Source: Apostichopus japonicus
Lineage: Eukaryota; Echinodermata; Holothuroidea; Aspidochirotida; Stichopodidae
Reading direction: 5' to 3'
Assembly (NCBI RefSeq): GCF_037975245.1
Contig: NC_092565.1
Coordinates: 4,775,499-4,839,498, forward strand
Length of the DNA stretch: 64,000 nt
Shown: positions 25,199-36,320 of the stretch, one piece after another
How the letters are laid out: each line of letters begins with the position of its first letter
How positions within the stretch are numbered: position 1 is the stretch's first letter
Notes under the pieces: model-generated
Databases searched by the model: none
Told to the model about the DNA's origin: nothing
Seen by the model: only the letters and a program-made list of their open reading frames with translations
Translations under genes and position numbers: made by a program

Positions 25199-25290
25199 AC
25201 TGGCCGGGTATATCGAACCCGGAACCTCCCGATTGCTAAGCTTCATTGCTTCATATGCGACCGCCTTTATCCACTCGGCCCCAGCACCGG
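25199..25290 (-). repeat. tRNA-derived SINE or tRNA pseudogene
   Basis: Read on the minus strand, gctggggccgagtggataaa resembles the A box of a tRNA-Ser/Leu gene (GGCCGAGTGG). Further on, gttccgggttcgatataccc resembles a T arm with a B box (GGTTCGA). The central anticodon region does not fold into a proper stem, so this is a derived repeat and not a working tRNA gene. Confidence 0.55.
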
Positions 25291-27711
25291 TATTGAATTT
25301 TGTAGTTTGACAGTCAGTTTGCGATCTGTCTGTGTATCTGTATTTTTCATTCGAATAAACTGATGATGTCGCGATAACAAATTGGCTTTTCGGTCCAGAG
25401 ACTATAAATGAAAAGTTTTCCTACAAAATTTGATATTTTCATATTAATAGAAAATGACACAGGATAACTTGGTATTCAGGATCTAAAACAAAGGGGGAGG
25501 GAAGGGGGGCAAATATATACGTGTATACTTATTTAGAATATTCATCAGCGGAATCTCTTTATTAGCATTTGGACACAGAGTGAAATTATACGTTCCTATT
25601 CGGTATAACCTTTCGCTTTGACTGGTACGTTGTAAACATTTAATATACCTTTTTAACTTCCCGAACAGGTTATTGAACCCTTTTTTGTTATTGAAGTTAC
25701 CCTTTTCTGTTGCAATTGGAAACAAATGGTTTAGAGGTCTTATGGAATTATACGAAACGTCTGAAGGTGGTATTGAAAGTGGTACCTTTATTTGCATATA
25801 ATACATGACAGATAACAAGATTGATGGATTGTTAAACATATATCCAGTTATCGTCATTCCGTATACTCTGTGGTTTTGAACAAATAAAGGCCAACTTGGT
25901 TTCCAAATAATTATATCATTAGACAGAAATAGGACAACAAAGTGTTTACACCTGCAGAACCTTAGTTTATTTGATCTTACAAAAGAGTAAATTTTTAGCT
26001 ATCACGCGACATGGCGTCAATAATGTGCCGTCTGTTCGTGAACAAGGCTTAACAAACTTTCTGCTTAAGTTATTTATGTGTGTGTGTGTGTCAAGAACTT
26101 GAAAAAGCAAACAAAAAGTCGGTATATCAATTACTAACGATGTATTGTTGATCAGACTCCTTATAAAGGCTTCATGCATTATTTCAGACGACGCGCCGCA
26201 AGCTTTTGAACGCGAACCCGAAACTGTGGATCGCGAAATATTTTTTGGGTGTGTCACGGGACTCTTCCGAACGTTGAAAGATTTATTCGCCAGTTTTTGG
26301 AGCTTTCCAATGGGGATCGATTATGTTACATTTTAGCCGAGGTTATAGCCATTCATACATTGTGAGCATCAGTTGTTATTACAAGTAGGATTTGGCTCAT
26401 TCTTCATCACGTAGGCCTAGTCCTGGGACTAACAGTTGGCGGAACGTTGATTTATAAGCTATAGACAACATTACACAGAACTATTGATCACAGCAAAAAA
26501 AGAGAAAGCAATAGAATCTGCAATGGAGCCATCTCAAGCATTAGTATAGGCTATATATTCTCATTGCGATCCTATCGTGGTACTTTAACTGATCAATATT
26601 CAACAAGTGTCACTTGATAGGAAATCTTTTAACAAGCTTCTTTCGTTACAGTATCTCCAAATCTCCAAATGCTGTCTTTAACAGTTAATTGGATTGCCCT
26701 CCATCTATCTTAGGAGCCTGTAGGATAACAACCATTTGCCTGCTCTGTATGTAATAGCGAGTTATATAAGTCAGTAAAATGTTGACGGAATCGCTCGGCT
26801 TTTATGCATCCCCCCCGGCCCATTTGGGCACCAAGCTTATTTTCACGGAAACTCAATAGGTATCACTGGGTTCGCTGGAAGGTGCTACTTGTCTCAAGAA
26901 GAATTTCAATAACCATACCTTAATGAATATTGGCTTTGTCGGCATTCATGGGTGAAAATGAGACAACCCCCCACTCCCCTCCCCATCCATCCATCCATCA
27001 CCTTGGTATATGTTGTGTTAGACATAACACCCTTGCATTCCATTTTGGGAGAGGTCCGGGCTTTTCATATTCCTTCACACACACACACACACATACTGTC
27101 TGTATCATATTGGAGCAAGTCTTAAAAATGACATCTCCAAGCCACATGTACTGCAATTTATACTTTTTATTTTTGTTTCAGTATTGATTTCCTGTTACGA
27201 AGGATGGACATTTGCTTAATCTTTAATAATTGAAGCTTTATCCACGACCTAATTATGGCATTTGTTTTAGTGTCAACAATCTATCTTGAATGAAATGAAA
27301 GGAACACAAAGAGCTAGATATTAACGGACATATTAAATCCTAGTGACACAATAGCTTTACAAAAAACAAATGACATTTCCCAGACAGTATTTAAACTAAG
27401 GTATTTGTCTTATCAGTTTTGGGGGATTTACCTACTCATCACGAAGATCTCGTACATATACGGTACGTTACAAAATGACAGGTAGGCTTATGTCTTATAG
27501 TTAACGCCCTATAGTAGTAAGTTGTAGTGTGTTTTAGACCATCATATAGTCACATTATGGTGTCAGCATTTCAAATAAACGTTTGATGGAGTGTCAATAG
27601 CAATATCCAGTGCATAAGAAGAAAGTAACCCCATGCAAGCTCACCATTGATAAGCTGTTTTGATTTTATGGCTGCAGGCTGCATTGCGTTGCGGTGTCAG
27701 GCAGCCAGTTA

Positions 27712-27712
<1 letters not shown>

Positions 27713-27760
<48 letters not shown>
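27713..27760. repeat. AT dinucleotide microsatellite
   Basis: An almost uninterrupted (AT)n run. Confidence 0.95.
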
Positions 27761-27761
<1 letters not shown>

Positions 27762-28304
27762 ACATTGCATACACACTAATTAGTAGCAGTATCGTCAATA
27801 CGTTGGGACGACGCAAACCGTGTTTTTACAACAGCTCACACTGCATGCTCGATGCATGACTTTAAAGAAGTATATAGGGTATGACCCCAGTCAAAAGCCG
27901 ACTCCAATGTAGGGTCTACCCTCCAGAAAAATAATTAGATGTGAAATATTGCATTCTGTCGCATATTTCAACTACCGTATAAAATAAAGACTATCATTAG
28001 GCCTACACGCAAGTAGTATATGTCTGTTATAATTTATTATAGTTCATCTGCTGATACCCGGATGTGTACTTCTAACATGAGTTGTCTTTATACTGGCAGT
28101 CCTTTACAATCATTTTGCCAGTCACGCAAGAAGGTTCCTTGTCTGTATTAGGATGCCATTATGAATATGTTTTAAATAGAACCATTGCTCATCCTTATGT
28201 ATAGGTCATAGCAAATACATGATTTGCAGTTCCTGGTCTTGAAAAACAGAACGAACCTCCTATTTCCGTTACTTTCGTCATGGCAACCCGGAGGGACACC
28301 ACAT

Positions 28305-28320
28305 ACATACACACACACAC

Positions 28321-28380
<60 letters not shown>
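28305..28380. repeat. Compound CA-AT microsatellite
   Basis: A short (CA)n run followed by a long (AT)n run. Frames reading Ile-Tyr repeats across it are artefacts. Confidence 0.95.
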
Positions 28381-28933
28381 TATAGCTCATTACTACATAT
28401 CACGGATAAACATATATATCTATATTGATTTCTTCGCAGTGAATACAAACCATTATTATCTCTTTCAAATAATAATAAACCAGTACAGGAAATCTTTTAT
28501 CTACATAAACGTACAACTGGCAATGATAGACAGGTATTTAACGTATTTAATCCACGGCCGGCTGCATTAATTGGCATACTCATTGCTTTACATACGAGGT
28601 GTTCATTACAGATGCAGTTCAGTGAGTTCCGTTTTGTTATACTGAACGCGCAAGGGCAGCTTTAGTGCAGGGGCACTTTTGTCACATATCGTTTCAAGCT
28701 GTCGTCAGTGCATGCAACGATTGTCGTGAATCCTAATTCTAAACCTGTTTTGCGGGATAATATTAGTGATTTAAATGACTTTTTGACAATTATGCTGTTT
28801 CAATTGCAGGATATGACGTACTTTTGTAGGATCGCCTACTGTTTTCTTCGATCGTAAGGAGAACAGGGGATTTCATTGCCCATTTTTATTAGGGTTCGCT
28901 ACTGTACATGTTATAAACTAATAATTCAACATC

Positions 28934-29809
28934 ATGCAGCAAATCGTTGAAGGTAAAAGGACCTGTTACCAAGGAAAGCCATTGGAATCTTTATCGAGTT
29001 TAAAGAAGGAAAACGTTCAATATGACTTAGAAGAAAAGTGTCAACAAGTGAAGAACGCTATACGAAAACATGAAATGGAAGTACAAGAGCAAGTTAAACA
29101 GCATCTTGTTAAACAACGAAACGAACTCTTCCGTGATGTAGATAAGTTTATGGAAACCAAACGATTGGAGATACACCAAGTTTACAGGAAAGATGTGTTT
29201 GAACGGAATCGTTTTAACACTGTCGAGACTCATGGAAAAGGCAACATTGAAAGCAAATACGGAAATTGTAATGGACGAAAGGAATTGTCTGTGGACATTG
29301 ATTACATTCGTGATGACCTAGATGGTTTGAAACTAAATTCATTGTGTCTTGGGAAACTGGATCACAATTTCAACTCGACCAGAATCAATTCTACAGAAAC
29401 GCCTGCTCCCGTAACAAGCGACCCTGGAGATCTTTCTAAAGCTGATGTATCTGCGGACGAAGATGAAGATTCTAAAGAGTACATTAATGTAAAAGATGCA
29501 ACAAAACACAGTGGAAATATATCACGGCACCGTCCCAATCCACGACCTAGGCGCAGGTGCGCTTCTGCAGACGGCCAAGTGACTACGTCTAAACCAAAGA
29601 TATGTCCTCGTCCCGACAACTATGAGAACTTGTGGGATGCTGGCAAGAATAGTCCTTTAAGGCCTCCAGACAGAGCACCGTTTAACAATGACGCTAAAAG
29701 AAACACCCATGACAGGAAAGGACTGCCATGCGAACCTTGCGTTCAGAGTCAACGTCGAGCTGACTGGGAATATGTGGAGATAAAAGTCAGACATAGTTCT
29801 TTGAACTGA
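28934..29809 (+). CDS. Unrecognised intronless protein, 291 residues, coiled coil plus Tyr-x-Asn motifs
   Basis: An open frame of 291 codons that begins with an ATG with A at -3 and has an in-frame stop four codons upstream. It is by far the longest non-transposon single frame in the window, and its composition is protein-like. Residues about 20-80 are charged and heptad-like (EEKCQQVKNAIRKHEMEVQE then QVKQHLVKQRNELFRDVDKF), a likely coiled coil. The middle is acidic (SADEDEDSKEY). The last 100 residues are basic and proline-rich (RHRPNPRPRRR, PLRPPDRAP). Tyrosines sit in SKYGNC, KEYINV, DNYENLW and WEYVEI; three of these are Y-x-N, the core preferred by GRB2-type SH2 domains, and the last lies near the C terminus. 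I see no signal peptide, membrane segment or known catalytic domain. It could be a single-exon gene or the last exon of a longer gene. It may be a scaffold or adaptor; that function is inference. Confidence 0.6.
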   Translation: MQQIVEGKRTCYQGKPLESLSSLKKENVQYDLEEKCQQVKNAIRKHEMEVQEQVKQHLVKQRNELFRDVDKFMETKRLEIHQVYRKDVFERNRFNTVETHGKGNIESKYGNCNGRKELSVDIDYIRDDLDGLKLNSLCLGKLDHNFNSTRINSTETPAPVTSDPGDLSKADVSADEDEDSKEYINVKDATKHSGNISRHRPNPRPRRRCASADGQVTTSKPKICPRPDNYENLWDAGKNSPLRPPDRAPFNNDAKRNTHDRKGLPCEPCVQSQRRADWEYVEIKVRHSSLN

Positions 29810-30540
29810 AAATAAGTGCCAACTTTTAGCACATAAATGTTGTAAGGTGGCTAATCTATATGCTGAATATTTTAAGCATGGGGTGATGGCGTGTTATTGG
29901 CATGCCGGCTAGCACCATACTATAGAGTTGTTACATTATGTTGAAGAAGATGATTTAGTTCATTGGTTTTCGTAAGTTGTTGTGGAATCGATTCGGCCCA
30001 ATATTAGGCCTTGGACTCAGATATATGGCTTCAAGAGACATTCCGATGGCATATATAGACGGAACACTTTAAGAATAATACACGTCACTTTTTCAACTTT
30101 TTAGTGGAAAACGTCATCGAAATATCTTAAACTCAACGCTTTATCTTAATTCGAGACACTTCATTTGATTGAATGTCTGTCTAAGTCTATTTTGACTGAG
30201 CTAGCCGTTCCCTACTGCAGGATCACATTTCTTCAAAAGATTTATTTTTCTGTCAGTCTCTGTCTTGTTAAAATATATATATATATTTTCGATATGGTAC
30301 ATTCAGAATGTTGGCTTATATCTGTCAATGTCTTCTATAATGAGAATTTCATCAAACTGCAACTTATTTGTAGAAATATTATTTTATCTCTTGAAAATAT
30401 GATTTAAATACCACAAAGAAAACAATAGACTGTTTCAGCGTAATAATTGTCTCGTTGACATCAAACCAAGTTACAGTTGTTAGATGCACCCACATAATAC
30501 CACCAAATCTGGGAACATTTTCTTATCGTCAAGATCTACG

Positions 30541-30640
30541 AAATGCTGTTTAGGATGTGGTTTTGACCAAAATTTGCATAACATTTCTAGCAATTTTGCT
30601 CACCAATCAACTTCGCCAATGCAATATTCCTTAAATGCAT
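30541..30640. repeat. Dispersed repeat copy, related to 32951-33050
   Basis: Both copies share aaatgctgtttaggatgtgg versus aaatgctttgaggatgtag, then ttttgaccaaaa, and later caatcaac. The family is unknown. Confidence 0.45.
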
Positions 30641-30708
30641 GTTCTCACTGTGATGTAGTGGTGTGGTGTGTGACACAGGTTTAAATGTCGTCACCTTAAT
30701 ATTTTTTT

Positions 30709-30711
<3 letters not shown>

Positions 30712-30787
<76 letters not shown>

Positions 30788-30850
30788 GGCTATATATCTA
30801 TATATGTATATATATATATATATACATATATATACATATATAGATATATC

Positions 30851-30888
<38 letters not shown>

Positions 30889-30925
30889 CATACGTACATA
30901 TATAGATATATATATATACATAATC
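30712..30925. repeat. Long TA dinucleotide tract, degenerate at its 3' side
   Basis: About 75 bp of pure (AT)n is followed by about 130 bp of TATA-rich sequence with scattered substitutions (tatatatacatatatata and similar). Confidence 0.95.
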
Positions 30926-31308
30926 ATTTTCTTCTTGATTTCCAAATTTATTGGGGACCCTCGATCCAAAATTGTTTTTCGACCATAAAAAATGGCCCTT
31001 AGTTTGAATACTCGGGACTTAAAGGATGCCAGTGCAGGACGTTTGTATTAAATTTATCTTTATTTTCATTTGGGATTATTGGTGGATACTGAGAACATAA
31101 CAAGTACCAGATTCATGTGTGAAGTATACTCTCACAAGGTAGAGTCTTATGTCTCAGTTTGTATAATGAAGGCTAGAAGCTGTACCAATTTGATGCTGTA
31201 CACAATAATAAACTATAACTTTCATATTACTCTTAAACTTTGAATATTGATTTATACGGAGAGGAAGGTGCTAGTATGTAGCATTTTCCTCAAATAGACA
31301 GCTTAAGG

Positions 31309-32560
31309 TGTTTAGGGTCGGAGTCAAAGGTCAACTGAGGTCAAAGTCAAAATGGCATAAATTGTGCACAAAAGTGTGTCACAAACAACTCCTAGACCGT
31401 AAGTCCGATCAAGTTCAAACTTGATGGGTAGATACTTGACCATGTATACTCATGCCTGCGTGATTGATGACGTCATAGGTCAATGGTCAGAGGTCAAAGG
31501 TCAAGAAACCTTAAAATTGGTTTTTAGCCATGTTCTGCTTATCATCCCATGTATGAAAAAGTCATTAAACCACAGAGTATGTAGAGAATGATGAGACAAA
31601 TTTCAAAATAAGACAGATTTAGGTGTTTAGGGTTGGGGTCAAGGGCGTAGGAACCGGGGGCTGGGGGGGGGGGGGGCGCCAGCCCCCTCCCCCCAGTGAA
31701 AAATGTGGAGGGGCGGAAGTATCATTCCGCCCCCCCCCCCCCCGCTTCGCAAGTCAGAAAACCCCTTTTTCATTTCCAAATGAGAAAAAAATCTCATTTG
31801 GAGCACCAACTTGCATCGAAGGCCAGGTGAAAATGCAAAATTATATACAAAATGGAGTGGGTGGATTGAAGTGTGCTATATTGCACCAAATTGCATCTGA
31901 GGCCACCTGGAAATGCACACAAAAAAACAAAGGGGAGGGGGACACCCCCTCCCCTTAGACCCCTCCCCCAGGCCGGCCATCACTCTTCAGCCCCCCCCCC
32001 CCCACTCGAAAGTACCTTCCTACGCCACTGGTTGGGGTCAAAGGTTAATTGAGTCAAAAGCTATAAAATTGGTCTAAATTGTGCAAAAGGTGTGTCGTGA
32101 GCTCCTCTTATGCTGAAGTCGAATCAAGTTCAAACTTGGTGGCTAGGTGCCTGACCATGATCGGTAAACTCGTTCCTGGGTGATTGATAACGTTGGTATG
32201 TCAAAGGTCAGAGTTCAAAGGGTAAGATATCTAAAAACTGGCTTGTAGCCATATATAAGGGCATTTAGGGTCAGGGTCAAAGGTCAACTGAGTCAAAAGG
32301 TAAAACTGGTCTTAATTGTGCGAAAAGAGGTTTCGCGAACTCCTCCTAGACCGTATGCATGTCCGATCACGTTCAAACTCGGTGGGTAGGTGCCTGACCA
32401 TATAACAGTAAACTCGTGCATGGGTGGTGACGTCAAAGGTCAAATACCGCAAAACTGTTTTTAATCATTTTCTGCTTGTTAGTAGCTTTGGAAAGTCATT
32501 AAACCAAAAGATATATAGAGAACTATTGGACATATTTTAAAATAGTATGTAGTTGTTAAG
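31309..32560. repeat. Tandem repeat array, about 300-bp unit, rich in AGGTCA half-sites
   Basis: Three successive units start near 31309, 31621 and 32260. Each opens with gtttagggt(c/t)(g/a)g(a/g)gtcaaaggt or a close variant, continues with gtccgatcaagttcaaact and gtgggtaggtgcctgaccat (or variants), and ends with gtcaaaggtca. The middle unit is interrupted by the element at 31643-32029. Perfect TGACGTCA sites occur at 31468-31475 and 32428-32435, just before AGGTCA motifs. Confidence 0.8.
31643..32029. mobile_element. Small G/C-tract MITE with GGCGTAGGAA ends, inserted in the repeat array
   Basis: The element splits the middle repeat unit. The 12 bases GGTTGGGGTCAA occur directly before it (31631-31642) and directly after it (32030-32041). 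The left end reads GGGCGTAGGAACC; the right end, reverse complemented, reads AGTGGCGTAGGAAGG, so about 10 bp of the ends are inverted. The interior has long G and C runs and no convincing coding sequence. A frame of 111 codons across it is an artefact of the tracts. The superfamily is uncertain. Confidence 0.75.
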
Positions 32561-33119
32561 GGTCGAGGTCAAGGTCAATGTAGATCCATTCCCTCATAGA
32601 AGAGATGATATGTGTAACTCCATGGACTGCCGTCTTGTCTTCTTTTAATGTAAGTACTCGTAAAGTATACGAGCACCAACTGAAGTACAATTTACATCGA
32701 GTCCAAGTAGTCCATCAGTAGTACGTACTTTAGCAATAGAGTACTGTGTGTGACTACGAGGACTACTCGAGTATCGAGTACCTTTCGAGTACTACAACAC
32801 TGCTGTTAAGGGTCACGTGGATAAATGACGGAAACATTGGAAAAACAAAGAAAGACATTACTGGTATATATGCCATGATATGACAGAATTCCCTATGCCT
32901 CTGTTAGATGCATTTACAAAATGTCACACAAGGGATAAATCCCTCGCGGCAAAATGCTTTGAGGATGTAGTTTTGACCAAAACTTGTTAAAACTTTATTT
33001 CAGCAAACGTGCAATCAACCTCATCCTCACCAAATGATTTCTTTAAGCTTGGTCCCGTCGGAGAGATTTCACTTTTTTCAGGAAATATTGATATTCCTAT
33101 ATACTGACATACTTGAGTT
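32561..33119. other. Intergenic DNA with clustered GAGTACT/AGTACTC words
   Basis: At about 32645-32800 the words agtactcg, cgagtac and gagtact recur at short spacing. The repeat copy 32951-33050 follows. No gene is recognised. Confidence 0.4.
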
Positions 33120-34015
33120 CACAAACGCTTGGTGCGTTGAAGTCCGACACCAATACGGCCCCAGGGCCTGCTGGGTTGAATTCTGTGATGTTCTTTCTGC
33201 CCCTTTGAGTATTGGATTTTAAATGTTACTCCTATCTTCCAAAAGGGTAGTCATATCTCAATATGTAATTATAGGCCGGTCAGTTTAACAAGTTTTGTCT
33301 GTAAAGTTATGGGCTGTATTGTTAAGGAGTCTGTGCTAGATTATCACTTTAAGAATCAGTGGTTAAATTTGTCACAGCATGGCTTTCTACTCATATATGT
33401 TTTGTGTTTCCAAAATCTGCATGGATTTCTCGATAATGTGACACAATCTCTTGATTCTAAGATTAGTGTAGGCCTAGATGTTGTGTATCAGGATTTTTAA
33501 AAGGCTTTTGACAAAGTCCCACTGGGTAGAGACTTATGACTAAAAATTAGGGCTCTGGGTGTTCAGGGGGTAGGTGCAAATTGGATTGATGCTTGGTTGG
33601 CCAACAGGTAAAAATCGAGTTTGTTGTGAATGGGGAGTTGTTTATATGAACTTTGATGTTGGTGTGACTTCTAATATTTGTCAGTTTGCTGATGATACCA
33701 AGCTTTATAGAAACTTAAGGTTGAGGACATCCAAGATATTCATCTCATTTGCAGGGTGATTTAGACAAACAAGTGGCATGGTCCAAAACTTGGCAAATGT
33801 AATTAGTAAATGTAAAGTAGTCACGGGTCCAAAGAAAACAGAGTTTTAACTACAACATGAGTGGCGTTACTCTGGATAATGTTGATGATGATCGTGATCT
33901 AGGTGTTATTATGACTAGTTGTACAAAGCCATCCGTCAAAGCAGTGTACCATAGCTGCATCTAAGGCAAATCGGATAATCGGTTTGATCTGAGCGTAAAT
34001 ACCTCTTCCTGAGTG
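33120..34015 (+). mobile_element. Decayed CR1/Jockey-like reverse transcriptase pseudogene
   Basis: Pieces of a non-LTR reverse transcriptase can be read across three frames with stops: NYRPVSLTSFVCKVM (about 33267), SQHGF (about 33380), KAFDKVP after a stop (about 33503), GANWIDAWLAN (about 33573), FADDTKLYRNL (about 33688) and DDRDLGVIMT (about 33890). The catalytic Asp pair of the FADD box is present. The block normally found between KAFDKVP and FADD that carries the GVPQGS-type motif is deleted, and there are several frameshifts and stops. It is not functional. Upstream words (TPIFQKG-like at about 33226) extend the match. Confidence 0.85.
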
Positions 34016-35590
34016 AAGATGATGTTTAAACTTGTATAAACAGTTAGTATAGTAAGGACAAGCCTGTGTTTGTGATATTTTGAAGGTTTCAACTGTTTCT
34101 CAAACTCCGATAGTCATATTCTCAAATGAATTAAAGATCATTTCTTCGCATCTGGCTATTAGAATATTTAGCTCCTCTCAAAGTGTTGTGAATGAAGGTG
34201 CTGGGGTTTTCTATGGTTTGGCTTTCCATGGGACATTTACCCTTCTTGGCTTTGTTTTGTTCCGCGTAGACCAGCTGTAATGTTGCGCAACACATATCAA
34301 TGGACAAGGTGCCTTGATGTTTAGTTAGTATGAGGTTTACGTGTCATTAATTTCGCAAAACTGCACAAATTCAAAACAAGATACTGTCAATGTTACTGAA
34401 CATGTGTGTTTCCTGACAAACTCGAAAAGTTTGTACGAATGTCATATAATCTACTGCATTTACTTCAAGCAACAAAAGGAAATATTTTAACTTAGTCTAG
34501 AGTCTATTAGGTGAGCGCAGCGTTTTTCAAAGTTCCGTTCTCAACCCCACAAAATAAGGCCTTACCATTCGGCGTCAAGAAGTACGTTGGTCTACCTAAT
34601 TGGGACTAAGCTACTTGACGCATGTGGTTCTAACTGGCCTATCGTATGCGTATTAAACTTAAAAGCACTGGTGTCCTGTGGTCTGTAGTATGTATCTTGG
34701 TCCAAGTTTGGGGGACTACATTGTCAAGCCATGGAGAGGCGTTAGTGTATCCTAGGCCTTCTTTAGGTTTTGATTTTAAAGTAAATTTTAGATCAAAGTT
34801 TCATTCTAACTTTTAACTAGTTTTTCCAAAAATCTCATATTAAATGACTACTACAACTTCAAGGACACTTCAAGGACAGTAACTGCATGTTGGCAATGTT
34901 GTGTTACCATTTGTCTTTGAATTGTGGTCATTGCTGCATGGTGTTAAATTAGGCAAGGGACTCTTCAAGAAGATTGGAAGCAATTCTTTCTGTTGCAATA
35001 AATGTTCATAGCCTCTGCAAAAGCAGTGCCAACTATACAGTGAAGTACAGTAAGTTAGAATAATTCACATGATGGGCAGCTCCTAATTTATCTTACAGTT
35101 CTATCCCTTCTCGAGAAGCAAACCTATGAAAACATAAGTAGGAAGCAACTAGTGCAAATAAGTGTAGGAAGCTACTGTAAGGCATCACAGTGTGCATGCA
35201 TTTTGAGCAAGATGTTTGAGATTTTCATTCCATACACAGGTGTTCATTTAACATATATTATCTGCTATATATTTCATTTGAAACATATACCATATCTTTT
35301 TGGGACCAACATACTTTTGCACCCAATCTTCATGGTGGAGTGGGCCGGAGAAGGGGAGAAGGGGGGGGAATGACCCCATGCCCCTCAAAATTGATGGCCC
35401 TGATACCATAGCAACAGTTAGTCAACTGTAGAAAGGTAAAATTGCTCATTCCGATTTGAGATCAAGTGTTTCAAACTTGGTTGTCGTGTAACTTGTCTAT
35501 ATCTCTAATGAAAATTTACTGGGAAGGTCAATGGGCTATCTTAAATTAAATGCTGGGTGGGCAAAGTAGTTCACTGGCAATTGCCCACAC
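34016..35590. other. Intergenic AT-rich DNA
   Basis: No gene, RNA or clear repeat is recognised. Confidence 0.45.
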
Positions 35591-35593
35591 AGT

Positions 35594-36320
35594 TCCCAGG
35601 AAACCAAGTCTGAGTATATAGTAAAATTGTCAAGTTTGGAAGTTAATATCTTAGTAGCGACCCTTACCAAACATGATGGCTTATTTAGGCTTCTGAATGC
35701 CTTCATTAAGGCTTCTGAATCCTTAAATAAGGATGTGAAGCCTTATACTAAAGCTTCATGACTATGAAGCCTTAAATTGAAGCCTAACAAGCATTCAGAA
35801 TTAAGTCTTCATGAACTTGAATAAGGATGTGAAGCCTTAAATAAAGCTTCATGACTATGAAGCCTTAATTTGAAGCCTAACAAGCATTCAGAATAAGTAT
35901 TCATGAATCCGAAGCCTTATTTTCTCACTTCTGTGAAGCCTAACAAGCAGTCAAATAAGGATTCATGAATTTGAAGCTCTATATTGACATTGCTGTGAAG
36001 CCTTACAAGTCCTCATGAGTTTGAAGCCTTATTTTGGCATTGCCATCGAAGCCTAACAAGCAATCAAAATAGGGATTCATGAATTTGAAGCTCTATTTTG
36101 ACACTGATGTGAAGCCTTACAAGTCCTCATGAGTTTGAAGCCTTATTTTGGCATTGCCATCGAAGCCTAACAAGCAATCAAAATAGGGATTCATGAATTT
36201 GAAGGTTTATTTTGACATTGCTGTGAAGCCTTACAAGCTTAATTCTTCATGAGTTTGAAGCTTAATTTTGGCATTGCTATGAAGCCTAACAAGCAGTCAA
36301 AATAGGGATTCATGAATTTT
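35594..36320 (+). repeat. GAAGCC(T)TAA motif array with conserved upstream flank
   Basis: A flank at 35594-35660 (ccaggaaaccaagtctgagt through ttggaagttaatatcttagt) leads into ccttaccaaacatgatggct. Then come about 650 bp of imperfect tandem units built from gaagcctaacaagc, ttcatgaatttgaag and gcattgc. Late units have a period of about 120 bp. The same flank and motifs appear at 44400-45100 with the array inverted. Confidence 0.8.

Larger units (their letters stand above)
22780..28900. other. Intergenic AT-rich DNA
   Basis: No gene is recognised. It contains a perfect palindrome at 22855-22882, G/C tracts at 23055, 23637, 24151 and 24180, a tRNA-derived repeat at 25199-25290, a CA run near 27079 and AT tracts at 27713-27760 and 28320-28380. 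Confidence 0.5.
29810..31300. other. Intergenic DNA with a long AT tract
   Basis: No gene is recognised. It includes the repeat-like piece at 30541-30640 and the long AT tract listed separately. Confidence 0.5.

Noticed and set aside
25199-25290. tRNA-Ser or tRNA-Leu gene
   Set aside because: A and B boxes are visible but the anticodon stem does not form.
28172-28390. Minus-strand frame with Ile-Tyr repeats
   Set aside because: It only reads the AT microsatellite.
31623-31958. 111-codon frame rich in Gly and Pro
   Set aside because: It runs through the G and C tracts of the inserted element.
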